The translations under genes were made by a program, and so were the position numbers. The notes beneath the pieces were generated by a model, which was not told where the DNA came from, did not search any database, and saw nothing but the letters and a program-made list of their open reading frames with translations. Shown here one piece after another: positions 49,829 to 58,319 of a DNA stretch of 64,000 nt (its first letter is position 1; every line of letters begins with the position of its first letter). This DNA is from Alkalimonas cellulosilytica (GTDB lineage Bacteria; Pseudomonadota; Gammaproteobacteria; Enterobacterales; Alteromonadaceae), in assembly GCF_036325985.1 (NCBI RefSeq), contig NZ_JAUHLI010000017.1, positions 14,367 through 78,366 on the forward strand, written 5' to 3'.

Positions 49829-51877
49829 ATGACCACAGCGCACAACCCCTTGCTGGAATTTACCGATTTACCACCTTTTTCTGCCATTAAGCCAGAGCAG
49901 GTAAAGCCTGCCGTGGAAACGGCTATCGCCAAAGCCCGTGACAGCGTGGAGCAGGTGCTTCAGCAAAGCAGCTTTAGCTGGGAGAATCTGGTGGTGGCGC
50001 TGGAAGAGGGCAGTGACCGGCTGGGCAAGCTGTGGTCGCCGGTCTCGCACCTGAACTCGGTGCTCAATAGCCAAGAGCTGCGCGAGGCCTATGAAAGCTG
50101 CCTGCCACTGCTGTCCGAATTCAGCACCTGGCTGGGACAGCACGAAGGCCTGTATCAGGCCTATCGTCAACTGGCTGAAAGTGCGGATTTTGCCAGCTTA
50201 AGTACTGCACAGCAAAAAGTCATTGAAAACGCGATGCGTGACTTCAAATTATCCGGCATTGGTTTGCCGGCTGAGAGAAAGCAGCGCTATGGCGAGATCC
50301 AAAGCCGTCTGTCGGAGTTGTCGTCCACATTCTCCAACCATACCCTGGACGCCACCCAGGCCTGGCACAAGCACCTGACCGATGAATCGCAATTGGCTGG
50401 TTTGCCGGATGATGCCAAGGCAGCCGCAGCCGAGGAAGCCAAAAACCGCGAACTGGATGGCTGGGTACTGACGCTGGAGTTCCCGAGCTATTTACCGGTG
50501 ATGACCTATGCCGATGATCGCAGTTTGCGCGAAGAAGTTTATCAGGCCTATTGCACCCGGGCCTCCGATCAGGGGCCGCATGCCGGTCAGTTTGACAACA
50601 GCGCCATTATCGAAGAAACCCTGGCGTTAAAGCATGAATTGGCGCAGCTGCTGGATTTTGCCAATGCCGCCGAAGAATCACTGGCCACCAAGATGGCCGA
50701 GTCTCCGGCCCAGGTGCTGGACTTCTTGCAGGATTTAGCCCGCCGCGCTAAGCCGCAGGCCGAAAAAGAGCTGGCTGAGCTGAAAGCCTTTGCCCAAAGC
50801 GAGTACCAGCACAGCGATTTGCAAGCCTGGGATGTGGCCTATTACTCGGAAAAACTGAAGCAAGCCCGCTATGCTATCTCGGATGAACAGCTGCGGCCTT
50901 ATTTCCCGGAAACCAAGGTGGTGCCGGGTTTATTTGCCGTGATTGAAAAGTTGTTTGGCATGTCAGTGCGCGAGCGTGAAGGCGTCGATGTCTGGCATCC
51001 GGATGTACGTTTTTACGATATTTTTGATAGCACAGGCGCGCTGCGTGGCAGCTTCTATCTCGATCTGTACGCCCGGTCGAAAAAGCGCGGTGGTGCCTGG
51101 ATGGACGACTGCCGCGGCCGGCGTATCCTGTCTACTGGTGAGCTGCAAAGCCCGGTGGCCTATTTAACCTGCAACTTCAATAAGCCGGTTGGTGGCAAGC
51201 CAGCGCTCTTTACCCACGATGAAGTGGTGACTTTGTTTCATGAGTTTGGTCATGGTTTGCATCATATGCTGACGCAGGTCGATGCGGCTGCGGTGGCTGG
51301 CATCAATGGCGTGGCCTGGGATGCGGTCGAGCTACCGAGCCAGTTTCTGGAAAACTGGTGCTGGCAGCCAGAGGCCTTGCAGCTGATCTCGGGCCATTAC
51401 CAAACCGGCGAGGCTCTGCCGCAGGACTTGCTGGATAAAATGCTGGCGGCGAAAAACTTCCAGTCAGCCATGTTCCTGGTGCGTCAACTTGAATTCGCGC
51501 TGTTCGATTTCAGGCTGCACGCCGAGTACCAGCCAGAGCTGGGTGGTCGGGTGCAAGCCTTGCTCGATGAAGTGCGACAGCAGGTGTCGGTGATTATTCC
51601 GCCGCGCTTTAATCGCTTTCAGCATGGTTTTAGCCATATCTTTGCCGGTGGCTATGCCGCTGGCTACTACAGCTACCTGTGGGCCGAGGTGTTGTCCTCC
51701 GATGCCTTTGGCCGCTTTGAAGAAGAAGGGGTCTTTAATCCGCAAACCGGGCGTGACTTCCTGCAATGGATTTTAGAGCGTGGTGGCAGTGCCGAGCCGA
51801 TGGAGCTGTTTAAAGGCTTCCGCGGCCGTGAGCCATCCAATGAAGCTTTGCTGCGGCATATGGGGATTGCAAGCTAA
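49829..51877 (+). CDS. prlC: Oligopeptidase A (M3 family)
   Basis: A 682-residue cytoplasmic zinc peptidase that degrades signal peptides and short peptides. The zinc site is HEFGHGLHHML near residue 470 with a downstream glutamate (AWDAVELPSQFLENW). Length and start (NPLLEFTDLPPFSAIKPEQVKPAVE) match E. coli OpdA. AGGA is eight bases before the ATG. In enterics rsmJ follows directly; here two TraT-like genes and a lipoprotein gene lie between. Confidence 0.96.
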   Translation: MTTAHNPLLEFTDLPPFSAIKPEQVKPAVETAIAKARDSVEQVLQQSSFSWENLVVALEEGSDRLGKLWSPVSHLNSVLNSQELREAYESCLPLLSEFSTWLGQHEGLYQAYRQLAESADFASLSTAQQKVIENAMRDFKLSGIGLPAERKQRYGEIQSRLSELSSTFSNHTLDATQAWHKHLTDESQLAGLPDDAKAAAAEEAKNRELDGWVLTLEFPSYLPVMTYADDRSLREEVYQAYCTRASDQGPHAGQFDNSAIIEETLALKHELAQLLDFANAAEESLATKMAESPAQVLDFLQDLARRAKPQAEKELAELKAFAQSEYQHSDLQAWDVAYYSEKLKQARYAISDEQLRPYFPETKVVPGLFAVIEKLFGMSVREREGVDVWHPDVRFYDIFDSTGALRGSFYLDLYARSKKRGGAWMDDCRGRRILSTGELQSPVAYLTCNFNKPVGGKPALFTHDEVVTLFHEFGHGLHHMLTQVDAAAVAGINGVAWDAVELPSQFLENWCWQPEALQLISGHYQTGEALPQDLLDKMLAAKNFQSAMFLVRQLEFALFDFRLHAEYQPELGGRVQALLDEVRQQVSVIIPPRFNRFQHGFSHIFAGGYAAGYYSYLWAEVLSSDAFGRFEEEGVFNPQTGRDFLQWILERGGSAEPMELFKGFRGREPSNEALLRHMGIAS

Positions 51878-51896
51878 GGGAACACCGGCTGGAGGT

Positions 51897-52751
51897 TTAG
51901 AAAATACCTGCCAAAGAACGGATCAGGCCTGACTGCAGGCCTGGTTCAGCATCTTCCCATTTCAAGTTGGCCTGATTGGCGAAGCTAATCACCCGAGCCT
52001 GGTATTTGCGCCGATCGGTTGCCCGCTCCCACAGGGTGTCGGTGCTGCCGCTATCGCCTTGCAACAACAGATGCTGGCTGTACTCCAGCACCAACTCGTC
52101 ACTGTCTGTGGCGATACGCTCTGCCACTTGCAAGTCAGTCACCATGGTGTAGTAGACATCTTTGACCAATTGACGGCCAGCGTATTCGGTCCCAGCAATA
52201 ATGGCCAGTGCGATGGCCGCGTTACGTAGATCCCGGCTGCTGACATCGACGCTATCTGCATAGCCTACATAAACATTGCTGCCGGACGAGCGGCTGGAGC
52301 GGCGCTGTTGTGCCGGCTGTTCAGTGACATCTTCCGGCAAAAGAGCGGGCAGGGCCAGCAATGCCGGATTCATCAGTTGCTCAATCTCAGCTTCGCTCAT
52401 GCCAAACTCGGCCTGAGCCAGCACTTGCTCCGGTGCTTGTTTTAGCACGGTACGGACATTCACTTGCAGCCAATACTGCGCCTGCGCCGGGCTCTGGGTG
52501 ATCTGATACCCCCGCTGCTGCAGAAACTCGATTACGGCTTGATCCAACGGTTGCTGAAACTCAGCTGAGGTACTGCGAAAATCCAGAAACACTGTGCGTA
52601 ACTCGGGTTCAACCGGATCAAGATAGATGGTCTGGCTCATTCGCGTTTGCACATCCAGCTCGCCTTTGGCGATGGAGCGATGAATGGCGGTACAACCGGT
52701 AAGCTGCAGGGTTAGCAGAAACAGGCAGAGGCTAAAAACGGCCTGATGCAT
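51897..52751 (-). CDS. TraT-like outer-membrane lipoprotein, divergent paralog
   Basis: A 284-residue lipoprotein (lipobox LQLTGCTAIH). It shares with the upstream gene the block GELDVQTRMSQTIYLDPVEPE and the C-terminal ISFANQANLKWEDAEPGL, so the pair arose by duplication. It carries an insert of about 50 residues (polar, QQRRSSRSSGS) where the paralog has a glycine-rich membrane-like stretch. TraT proteins on plasmids give surface exclusion and complement resistance; chromosomal ones are less studied. It starts one base inside the stop of the first paralog (TGATG). Confidence 0.82.
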   Translation of the reverse strand: MHQAVFSLCLFLLTLQLTGCTAIHRSIAKGELDVQTRMSQTIYLDPVEPELRTVFLDFRSTSAEFQQPLDQAVIEFLQQRGYQITQSPAQAQYWLQVNVRTVLKQAPEQVLAQAEFGMSEAEIEQLMNPALLALPALLPEDVTEQPAQQRRSSRSSGSNVYVGYADSVDVSSRDLRNAAIALAIIAGTEYAGRQLVKDVYYTMVTDLQVAERIATDSDELVLEYSQHLLLQGDSGSTDTLWERATDRRKYQARVISFANQANLKWEDAEPGLQSGLIRSLAGIF

Positions 52752-53482
52752 CAGAACAAGCCTGCTAACGCCCGCACCAGTCCCATTTGCAGATCAGGCG
52801 CTGCATCTTCCCACTTCAAATTGGACTGATTGGCATAGCTGATGACCCTGCTTTGATAACGGCGTTGGTCGCTTTGGCGCTGATAACTGGAGGTGGTACT
52901 GCCGCTATCGCCCTGCACCAACACATGCTCCGAACGCTCCCGCACAGTGCCATCAAAACGTTCCATGATTTGAATATCGGTAATCACGCTGTAGTAGACA
53001 TCTTCAATCAGTGCATCAAATACCGTGCCAGCCACGGCGCCGGCAATGGCTGCACCGGTGGCGGCGCTACCGGAGGAACCACCGGTTGCTCTGTGCACGG
53101 TATGGCCAAGCACAGCACCGCCGGCAGCACCATAGCCAGCATTCATTGCGCTGTTGGCAGCCCGGGCATTGGTGCGGCCGACTTGCAGTACATTCGCCTG
53201 CAACCAGTAGGTGGCCTGAGATGGGCTGTCAATCACCTGATAACCACGCTGCTGCAGCGATTGGATCACCATGGGGCGAATATCAAACTCGGGCTTGTCC
53301 GAAGTATTGCGGATATCGACAAAGATGGTGCGCTGCTCAGGCTCCACCGGATCCAGGAAAATGGTGGAGCTCATCTGGGTCTGTACATCCAGATTGCGTT
53401 TGGCCACCGAAGTATGAATGGCGCCACAGCCACTCAGCGACAAGCTGACAACAATTGCTACCAGCCAAAGGGTATGTTTCAT
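52751..53482 (-). CDS. TraT-like outer-membrane lipoprotein (complement resistance/surface exclusion family)
   Basis: A 243-residue lipoprotein (lipobox LSLSGCGAIH). CGAIHTSVAKRNLDVQTQMSSTIFL is close to plasmid TraT, and the middle has the glycine/alanine-rich segment (GYGAAGGAVLGHTVHRATGG ... AAIAGAVAGTV) that inserts into the membrane. It is the first of two tandem copies. No conjugation genes lie nearby, so a role in surface exclusion of plasmids is unlikely without partners; an envelope function is more plausible. Confidence 0.9.
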   Translation of the reverse strand: MKHTLWLVAIVVSLSLSGCGAIHTSVAKRNLDVQTQMSSTIFLDPVEPEQRTIFVDIRNTSDKPEFDIRPMVIQSLQQRGYQVIDSPSQATYWLQANVLQVGRTNARAANSAMNAGYGAAGGAVLGHTVHRATGGSSGSAATGAAIAGAVAGTVFDALIEDVYYSVITDIQIMERFDGTVRERSEHVLVQGDSGSTTSSYQRQSDQRRYQSRVISYANQSNLKWEDAAPDLQMGLVRALAGLF

Positions 53483-53589
53483 TTTGGTGTCCTATGCTAA
53501 CTTAAGCTCAACAACTGCCAGCTTAATCTGCTAAGCTTAACGGGTGCTTAATTTTAGTGCAAACCGCAGTAAGACGACAGGAGATTTAG

Positions 53590-54078
53590 ATGCGAAAACT
53601 GAATTGGCTGATGGCTGTTGTGGCTGTAGCCTTACTTGGTGCTTGTCAGCAGGGCCAGGCGGGGGGGGAGCGACTGGCTCCGGAGCCATTGATCGAGCCG
53701 ATTGACCCGGTCACCAACCCCAGAGCAGCCGTAAAAGAGCGGGAGCGACAAATGCGGGACCATCCTGATTTACAAAAAATGCGGGCGGATATTCTTGCCA
53801 TGATAGGGAAGGCAGAAGCAGATGATGTGCAGCAGTGCCGGGTGATAGGCTTTGGCCATAAACCTTGTGGCGGACCGGCTGAATACATTGCGTACTCCAC
53901 CAAAGGAGTGAATGAAACCGTGTTGCAGCAAAAAATAGCCAGTTACAACAAAGCGGCAGAAGCGGAAAATATCCGGCTTGGCCGGATGTCGGATTGCGCC
54001 ATCGTGCCCGAGCCTGCTGTCAGCCTGGTAGACGGCCAGTGCACTTTATCCGGTGCCAATAAACCGCAGGGGATCTAA
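53590..54078 (+). CDS. Small hypothetical lipoprotein
   Basis: A 162-residue protein with a lipobox (VALLGACQQGQAG). The mature part is charged, with RQMRDHPDLQKMRADILAMI and four further cysteines (VQQCRVIGFGHKPCGG, MSDCAIV, GQCTLSG) that could form two disulfides. AGGAG lies seven bases before the ATG. Not recognised; it may be conserved in the order since it sits between traT-like genes and rsmJ. Confidence 0.78.
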   Translation: MRKLNWLMAVVAVALLGACQQGQAGGERLAPEPLIEPIDPVTNPRAAVKERERQMRDHPDLQKMRADILAMIGKAEADDVQQCRVIGFGHKPCGGPAEYIAYSTKGVNETVLQQKIASYNKAAEAENIRLGRMSDCAIVPEPAVSLVDGQCTLSGANKPQGI

Positions 54079-54146
54079 GTCCGCTGGGCTGCTGGTGTGA
54101 TGGCTGCTGGCAGGTTACACTGTGCGCTTTTGGGGAGCCGGTCCGG

Positions 54147-54902
54147 ATGATTGTGTTGCCAGACAGCATGCACAGTGCTGCTGACCAAGCTTATATAGCC
54201 GCCTTAGGCCAGCGCTTTGGGTTGTTGTTGATGGAACAAGCCGAGGGCTGGCATCTGGCCTGGCAGCAGCAGACGCTGGTGCTGCGTCATGCCGACTTAC
54301 CCAAACAAAGCGATATCCTGGTTGACTTTGCCAGCGGCACTGCCAGCTACCGCCGTCAGCATGGCGGTGGGATGGGCGAGGCCATTGCCAAGGCGGTGGG
54401 CCTGAACAAGAAGCGTGATCTGCGCGTGGTGGATGCCACGGCAGGGCTGGGCCGGGATGCCTTTGTATTGGCAAGCTTGGGTGCCCATCTTACGTTGGTA
54501 GAGCGCAATCCGCTGGTGGCGGCTTTGCTGGCCGATGGGCTGCGCCGGGCTGGCGAGCACCCGGAGCTGGCGAACTGGCTGCCTGAGCGGATGCAACTGC
54601 ACTTTGCCCCTGCAGAACAGGCTTTAAGCCAGCTGAGTGCCGCCGATGTGGTCTATCTGGATCCGATGTTTCCCGAGCGGCAAAAATCCGCTCTGGTTAA
54701 AAAAGAAATGCGCGCTTTTCATCAGGTGGTCGGGGAGGACCCGGACGCCGATGCCTTATTACCTGCAGCTTTGGCTCTGGCCAGTAAGCGGGTGGTGGTC
54801 AAACGACCAGCTTATGCACCACCTTTAGCCGGAACCAAACCCAGCCATGAGGTCAAAGGAAAGAACAACCGTTTTGATGTGTATGTAAAGGCTGCCATCT
54901 GA
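54147..54902 (+). CDS. rsmJ: 16S rRNA (guanine1516-N2)-methyltransferase RsmJ
   Basis: A 251-residue SAM-dependent enzyme that methylates G1516 of 16S rRNA. VVDATAGLGRDAFVLASLGA is the SAM-binding loop and VYLDPMFPERQKSALVKKEM the catalytic region, both close to E. coli YhiQ. FASGTASYRRQHGGGMGEAIAKA is also typical. The nearby prlC supports the call, because the two are adjacent in enterics. Confidence 0.95.
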   Translation: MIVLPDSMHSAADQAYIAALGQRFGLLLMEQAEGWHLAWQQQTLVLRHADLPKQSDILVDFASGTASYRRQHGGGMGEAIAKAVGLNKKRDLRVVDATAGLGRDAFVLASLGAHLTLVERNPLVAALLADGLRRAGEHPELANWLPERMQLHFAPAEQALSQLSAADVVYLDPMFPERQKSALVKKEMRAFHQVVGEDPDADALLPAALALASKRVVVKRPAYAPPLAGTKPSHEVKGKNNRFDVYVKAAI

Positions 54903-54972
54903 AACTGGCAGTCAGCATGTTTTTTTCAGCTACACTGATGCAAGCCCATTCACCCGATACAGGAAGCAACCT

Positions 54973-55446
54973 ATGATTAAATCAGGCGATACCTTACCCG
55001 AAGTCAGCTTTTCGCAACTAACCAGCGATGGCATGAAAAACCCGAGTACCTCAGATATTTTCAAAGGCAAAAAAGTGGTGCTCTTTGCGGTGCCCGGTGC
55101 TTTTACCCCAACCTGTTCAGAGGCGCACCTGCCAGGCTACATTGCGCTGGCCGATGAAATTAAAGCCAAAGGCGTAGACAGCATTGTCTGCACCTCGATG
55201 AATGATGCGTTCGTAATGGCAGCCTGGGCGGAAACACAAAATGCCGAAGAAATTACCTTCCTGGCCGATGGCGGTGGTGCTTTTCATAAGGCCACTGGCC
55301 TCACCATGGATACCGGTGATTTTGGCGGCGTACGCTCGCAGCGCTATGCCATGATAGTGGACGATGGCAAAGTGACGCTGCTTAATGTCGAGCCTCCCAA
55401 GTCGTTTGAAGTCAGTAAAGCCGAGACGATTTTAGCGGCCCTCTGA
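54973..55446 (+). CDS. Peroxiredoxin (Prx5 family)
   Basis: A 157-residue cytoplasmic peroxidase. The active loop is AVPGAFTPTCSEAHLPGY with the peroxidatic cysteine near residue 50; a second cysteine lies in SIVCTSMND, the usual place in bacterial Prx5 enzymes, which take electrons from glutaredoxin or glutathione. No glutaredoxin domain is fused. AGGAAG lies eight bases before the ATG. It ends at a strong terminator, so it is a single-gene unit. Glutathione reductase nearby could supply reduced glutathione. Confidence 0.93.
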   Translation: MIKSGDTLPEVSFSQLTSDGMKNPSTSDIFKGKKVVLFAVPGAFTPTCSEAHLPGYIALADEIKAKGVDSIVCTSMNDAFVMAAWAETQNAEEITFLADGGGAFHKATGLTMDTGDFGGVRSQRYAMIVDDGKVTLLNVEPPKSFEVSKAETILAAL

Positions 55447-55460
55447 TGCTTTGCTAAGCA

Positions 55461-55488
55461 AAAGGGAAGCTCCAGCGCTTCCCTTTTT
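55461..55488 (+). terminator. Rho-independent terminator after the peroxiredoxin gene
   Basis: A perfect 10-bp stem AAAGGGAAGC/GCTTCCCTTT (55461-55470 with 55477-55486), loop TCCAGC, ending in a run of T. Confidence 0.9.
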
Positions 55489-55545
55489 TCATTTGTGCCA
55501 CTGAACTGGTATGATAAACCTCTAATTTTTGATGGTGACTGCGCT

Positions 55546-56298
55546 ATGGCAACAACTCAACAAACCGTGAATGTGCTTTGTATCAAGTGGGGCAAGAAAT
55601 ATGGCCCGGATTATGTGAATAAACTGCATGCGATGGTGCAGCGCAACCTGACGTTGCCACACCGTTTTGTCTGTCTGACCGATGACGCCGAAGGCATTGA
55701 TGCCCACATTGAAGTCAAAGAAATCCCTATGGTGGGCTTTAAAGATTTTGATGAGCGCCAGCCCTGGAGCTTTGGCCATGGTTGGTTAAAAGTCACCAGC
55801 TTTGCTGATCCTTTGTATGATTTGACCGGGCCAACCCTGTTTATTGATCTTGATGTGGTGATTGTCGATAACATCGATAGCTTCTTCGAGCCTGAGGGTG
55901 AGTTCTTTGTCATTAAAGAGTGGGACAAGTCCGATGCCACCGGCAATACCTCGGTGTATCGTTATACCATCGGTGCGCACAGCGATTTAATTGAACTGCT
56001 GAAAAATCACAAAGACCGTGAGCTGGCCAAGGTGCGTAACGAGCAGGAGTTTGTTACCCAAAACCTGGCGGCGCAAGGCAAGTTGCAGTACTGGCCAGAG
56101 GGTTGGTGTGTCAGCTTTAAGCGGCACTGCTTGCCCAAGGGTATCATGAGTTGGTTCAAGCCAGCCACCATTCCGGCCGGCGCTAAAATTGTTGCTTTTC
56201 ATGGCAAGCCCAATCCACCGGATGCGATTGCAGGGATTAGTGGTAAATGGTATCGCCGGGTCTTACCGGTACAGTGGGTCAAAGAGATGTGGGGTTAA
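55546..56298 (+). CDS. Glycosyltransferase-like protein
   Basis: A 250-residue cytoplasmic protein, from ATG 55546; a GTG at 55495 would overlap the loop after the terminator and add 17 odd residues. TVNVLCIKWGKKYGPDYVNKL, RFVCLTDDAEGI and FIDLDVVIVDNIDSF are typical of a GT-A fold glycosyltransferase with the DxD-type metal motif DLD. VNEQEFVTQ-like RNEQEFVTQNLA follows. It lies 14 bases upstream of waaA-kdkA, so it may be co-transcribed and act in lipopolysaccharide core synthesis. Confidence 0.82.
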   Translation: MATTQQTVNVLCIKWGKKYGPDYVNKLHAMVQRNLTLPHRFVCLTDDAEGIDAHIEVKEIPMVGFKDFDERQPWSFGHGWLKVTSFADPLYDLTGPTLFIDLDVVIVDNIDSFFEPEGEFFVIKEWDKSDATGNTSVYRYTIGAHSDLIELLKNHKDRELAKVRNEQEFVTQNLAAQGKLQYWPEGWCVSFKRHCLPKGIMSWFKPATIPAGAKIVAFHGKPNPPDAIAGISGKWYRRVLPVQWVKEMWG

Positions 56299-56312
56299 GG
56301 AACTAACGCCCT

Positions 56313-58319
56313 ATGCGTTGGCTTTATAGTCTGTTGCTGTTGCTGTTGCTGCCGTTGGTATTGCTCAGCTTTGTCTGGCGGGCGCGATACGACAGTGGTT
56401 ATTTGAAGCGCTGGGGCGAGCGTTTTGGTGGTGTACCTGCCACCATGGAGCCGGGTGGTATCGTGTTGCATGCGGTTTCGGTCGGCGAAGTGGTCGCAGC
56501 AGCGCCATTGGTTGAGCAGCTGCTAACCAGCTATCCGGCTTTGCCGCTCACCGTTACCTGTACTACACCAACCGGCTCTGCCCGTCTGTTGCAACAATTT
56601 GGCGGCAGGGTGCAGCACTGTTACTTGCCGTTTGACCTGCCAGTGAGCAATCGCCGCTTTTTGCAGCGCCTGCAGCCCAGGCTGGTGGTGGTGATGGAAA
56701 CCGAGCTTTGGCCCAACCTGCTAACGGCAGCCCGCCAGCAACAGATCCCACTGGTGGTGGCCAATGCCCGCTTATCCAAGCGCTCGGCCAAAGGCTATCG
56801 TCGTTTTTACTGGCTTACCCGCATATTGTTACCAGCCATTCGCTTGTTACTGGCTCAGGACCATGCCAGTTTACGTCGCTTTCGGGCTTTGGGGTTGGAT
56901 GCCAGAGCGGGGGCGCTGGCGGGCAATCTAAAATACGAGATGGCGTTGCCGGCCGATTTTACCGACCAGCAAGCGCAGCTGGCCCCGGCGTTTAGTGGCC
57001 GTAAGGTTTGGGTTGCTGCCAGCACCCATGCCGGTGAAGATGAACTGCTGCTGCAGGCGTTCCAGACTCTGCAAACGCATTTGCCAGAGCTGCTGCTGGT
57101 GCTGGTGCCGCGGCATCCGGACCGCTTTAGTCAGGTTGCTCATCTGGTGCAAAAGCAAGGTCTGCGGTTGAGCCGGCGCAGCGTGCAGGGACTGCCCTCT
57201 GCCGATAGCCAGGTGTTTCTGGCCGATAGCATGGGTGAGTTGTTGCACTGGTATGCACTGGCCGATGTGGTTTTTGTCGGGGGCAGCCTGATAGAGCGTG
57301 GCGGCCACAACCCGCTGGAAGCGATGGCCTTTGGCAAAAGTGTGCTAAGTGGCCCCCATGTATTTAATTTCAGCAGTTTGTTTACGCAATTAGAGCGCCA
57401 GCAGTTGGTGTCTTATGCCAGTACAGCAGTTGAGCTTGAGCAGCAAGTGCTGCAGCAGTTTGCCAACCAAGAACAAAGGCTTGAGGCCGGGCAGCGTGCC
57501 CGGCACTTTTTCAGTCAGCACAGTGGTGCAGCCAGGCGCAGTGTCGCGTTGATTGGCTCTCACCTGCCAGGAGTGAATGTTCCGATGAAACAACATCAGG
57601 ATAAACAGAACCGTTATTGGTATAACCCGGATTTTTTCCAGCAGATTAGCGCTGAGCAGTTTGCTCCGACTTACTGGCAACAGCAACAAGCCGCGCTGGG
57701 GCAAGCCAATGGCCGCAGCACAGTTTGGTTTGTGCGTCAGGGCGAACACGAACTGGTACTGCGCCATTATTACCGTGGTGGCCTGATTGGTAAGTTGAAC
57801 AAAGATAAATTCCTGCGCGAGCCAACGCTGGCCAGTCGCGCTATCCGGGAGTTTCGTTTGTTGGCCGATATGCATGCCCAGGGCCTGCCGGTGCCCCGCC
57901 CGGCGGCGGCTCGTATGCGGCGGCATGGTTTGTTTTACAGTGCCGATATTCTGGTTGAGCGGATCCCAAACAGCACCGATTTGGCGCAGCTGCTGCATAA
58001 AGAGCGGGCGCTTAGCGCCGACGAATGGCGTGAAGTGGGGCGGGTGATTGCCCGGCTGCATCAACAGCAGATTTACCACTCGGATTTAAATTGCCACAAC
58101 ATCTTGTTGGATACGGCCGGTAAGGTCTGGCTGATTGATTTTGATAAATGCGGGCCGCGCAGCGAAGGCCCCTGGAAACAGCAAAACCTCGATCGTTTGC
58201 TGCGCTCATTGACCAAAGAAAAGAGCAAGCTTAGCCCTTTTCACTGGCAGGAAGCGGATTGGCAGCCGTTGCTGGCTGGTTATCAGCAGCAACGACAGGA
58301 GCAATCAGGTGCAGCTTGA
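56313..58319 (+). CDS. waaA: Fused Kdo transferase (WaaA) and Kdo kinase (KdkA)
   Basis: A 668-residue protein with two enzymes in one frame. Residues 1-420 are 3-deoxy-D-manno-octulosonic acid transferase: N-terminal membrane helix, HAVSVGEVVAAAPLVEQLL, METELWPNLL, GNLKYE and VGGSLIERGGHNPLEAM. Residues about 425-668 are a Kdo kinase with HSDLNCHNILLD (catalytic loop, near 588) and LIDFDKCGPR (metal loop). The WaaA part makes Kdo-lipid A; the kinase phosphorylates Kdo, as in Haemophilus, where the single Kdo is phosphorylated. An internal ATG 57585 with AGGAG 11 bases upstream could also give a separate kinase. AAGGA precedes ATG 56313. The flavoprotein gene after it overlaps by 11 bases. 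Confidence 0.93.
   Translation: MRWLYSLLLLLLLPLVLLSFVWRARYDSGYLKRWGERFGGVPATMEPGGIVLHAVSVGEVVAAAPLVEQLLTSYPALPLTVTCTTPTGSARLLQQFGGRVQHCYLPFDLPVSNRRFLQRLQPRLVVVMETELWPNLLTAARQQQIPLVVANARLSKRSAKGYRRFYWLTRILLPAIRLLLAQDHASLRRFRALGLDARAGALAGNLKYEMALPADFTDQQAQLAPAFSGRKVWVAASTHAGEDELLLQAFQTLQTHLPELLLVLVPRHPDRFSQVAHLVQKQGLRLSRRSVQGLPSADSQVFLADSMGELLHWYALADVVFVGGSLIERGGHNPLEAMAFGKSVLSGPHVFNFSSLFTQLERQQLVSYASTAVELEQQVLQQFANQEQRLEAGQRARHFFSQHSGAARRSVALIGSHLPGVNVPMKQHQDKQNRYWYNPDFFQQISAEQFAPTYWQQQQAALGQANGRSTVWFVRQGEHELVLRHYYRGGLIGKLNKDKFLREPTLASRAIREFRLLADMHAQGLPVPRPAAARMRRHGLFYSADILVERIPNSTDLAQLLHKERALSADEWREVGRVIARLHQQQIYHSDLNCHNILLDTAGKVWLIDFDKCGPRSEGPWKQQNLDRLLRSLTKEKSKLSPFHWQEADWQPLLAGYQQQRQEQSGAA

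Noticed and set aside
51897..53482. Integrated conjugative plasmid, judged from the TraT-like genes
   Set aside because: No other transfer, relaxase, integrase or replication genes are visible and the flanks are housekeeping genes.
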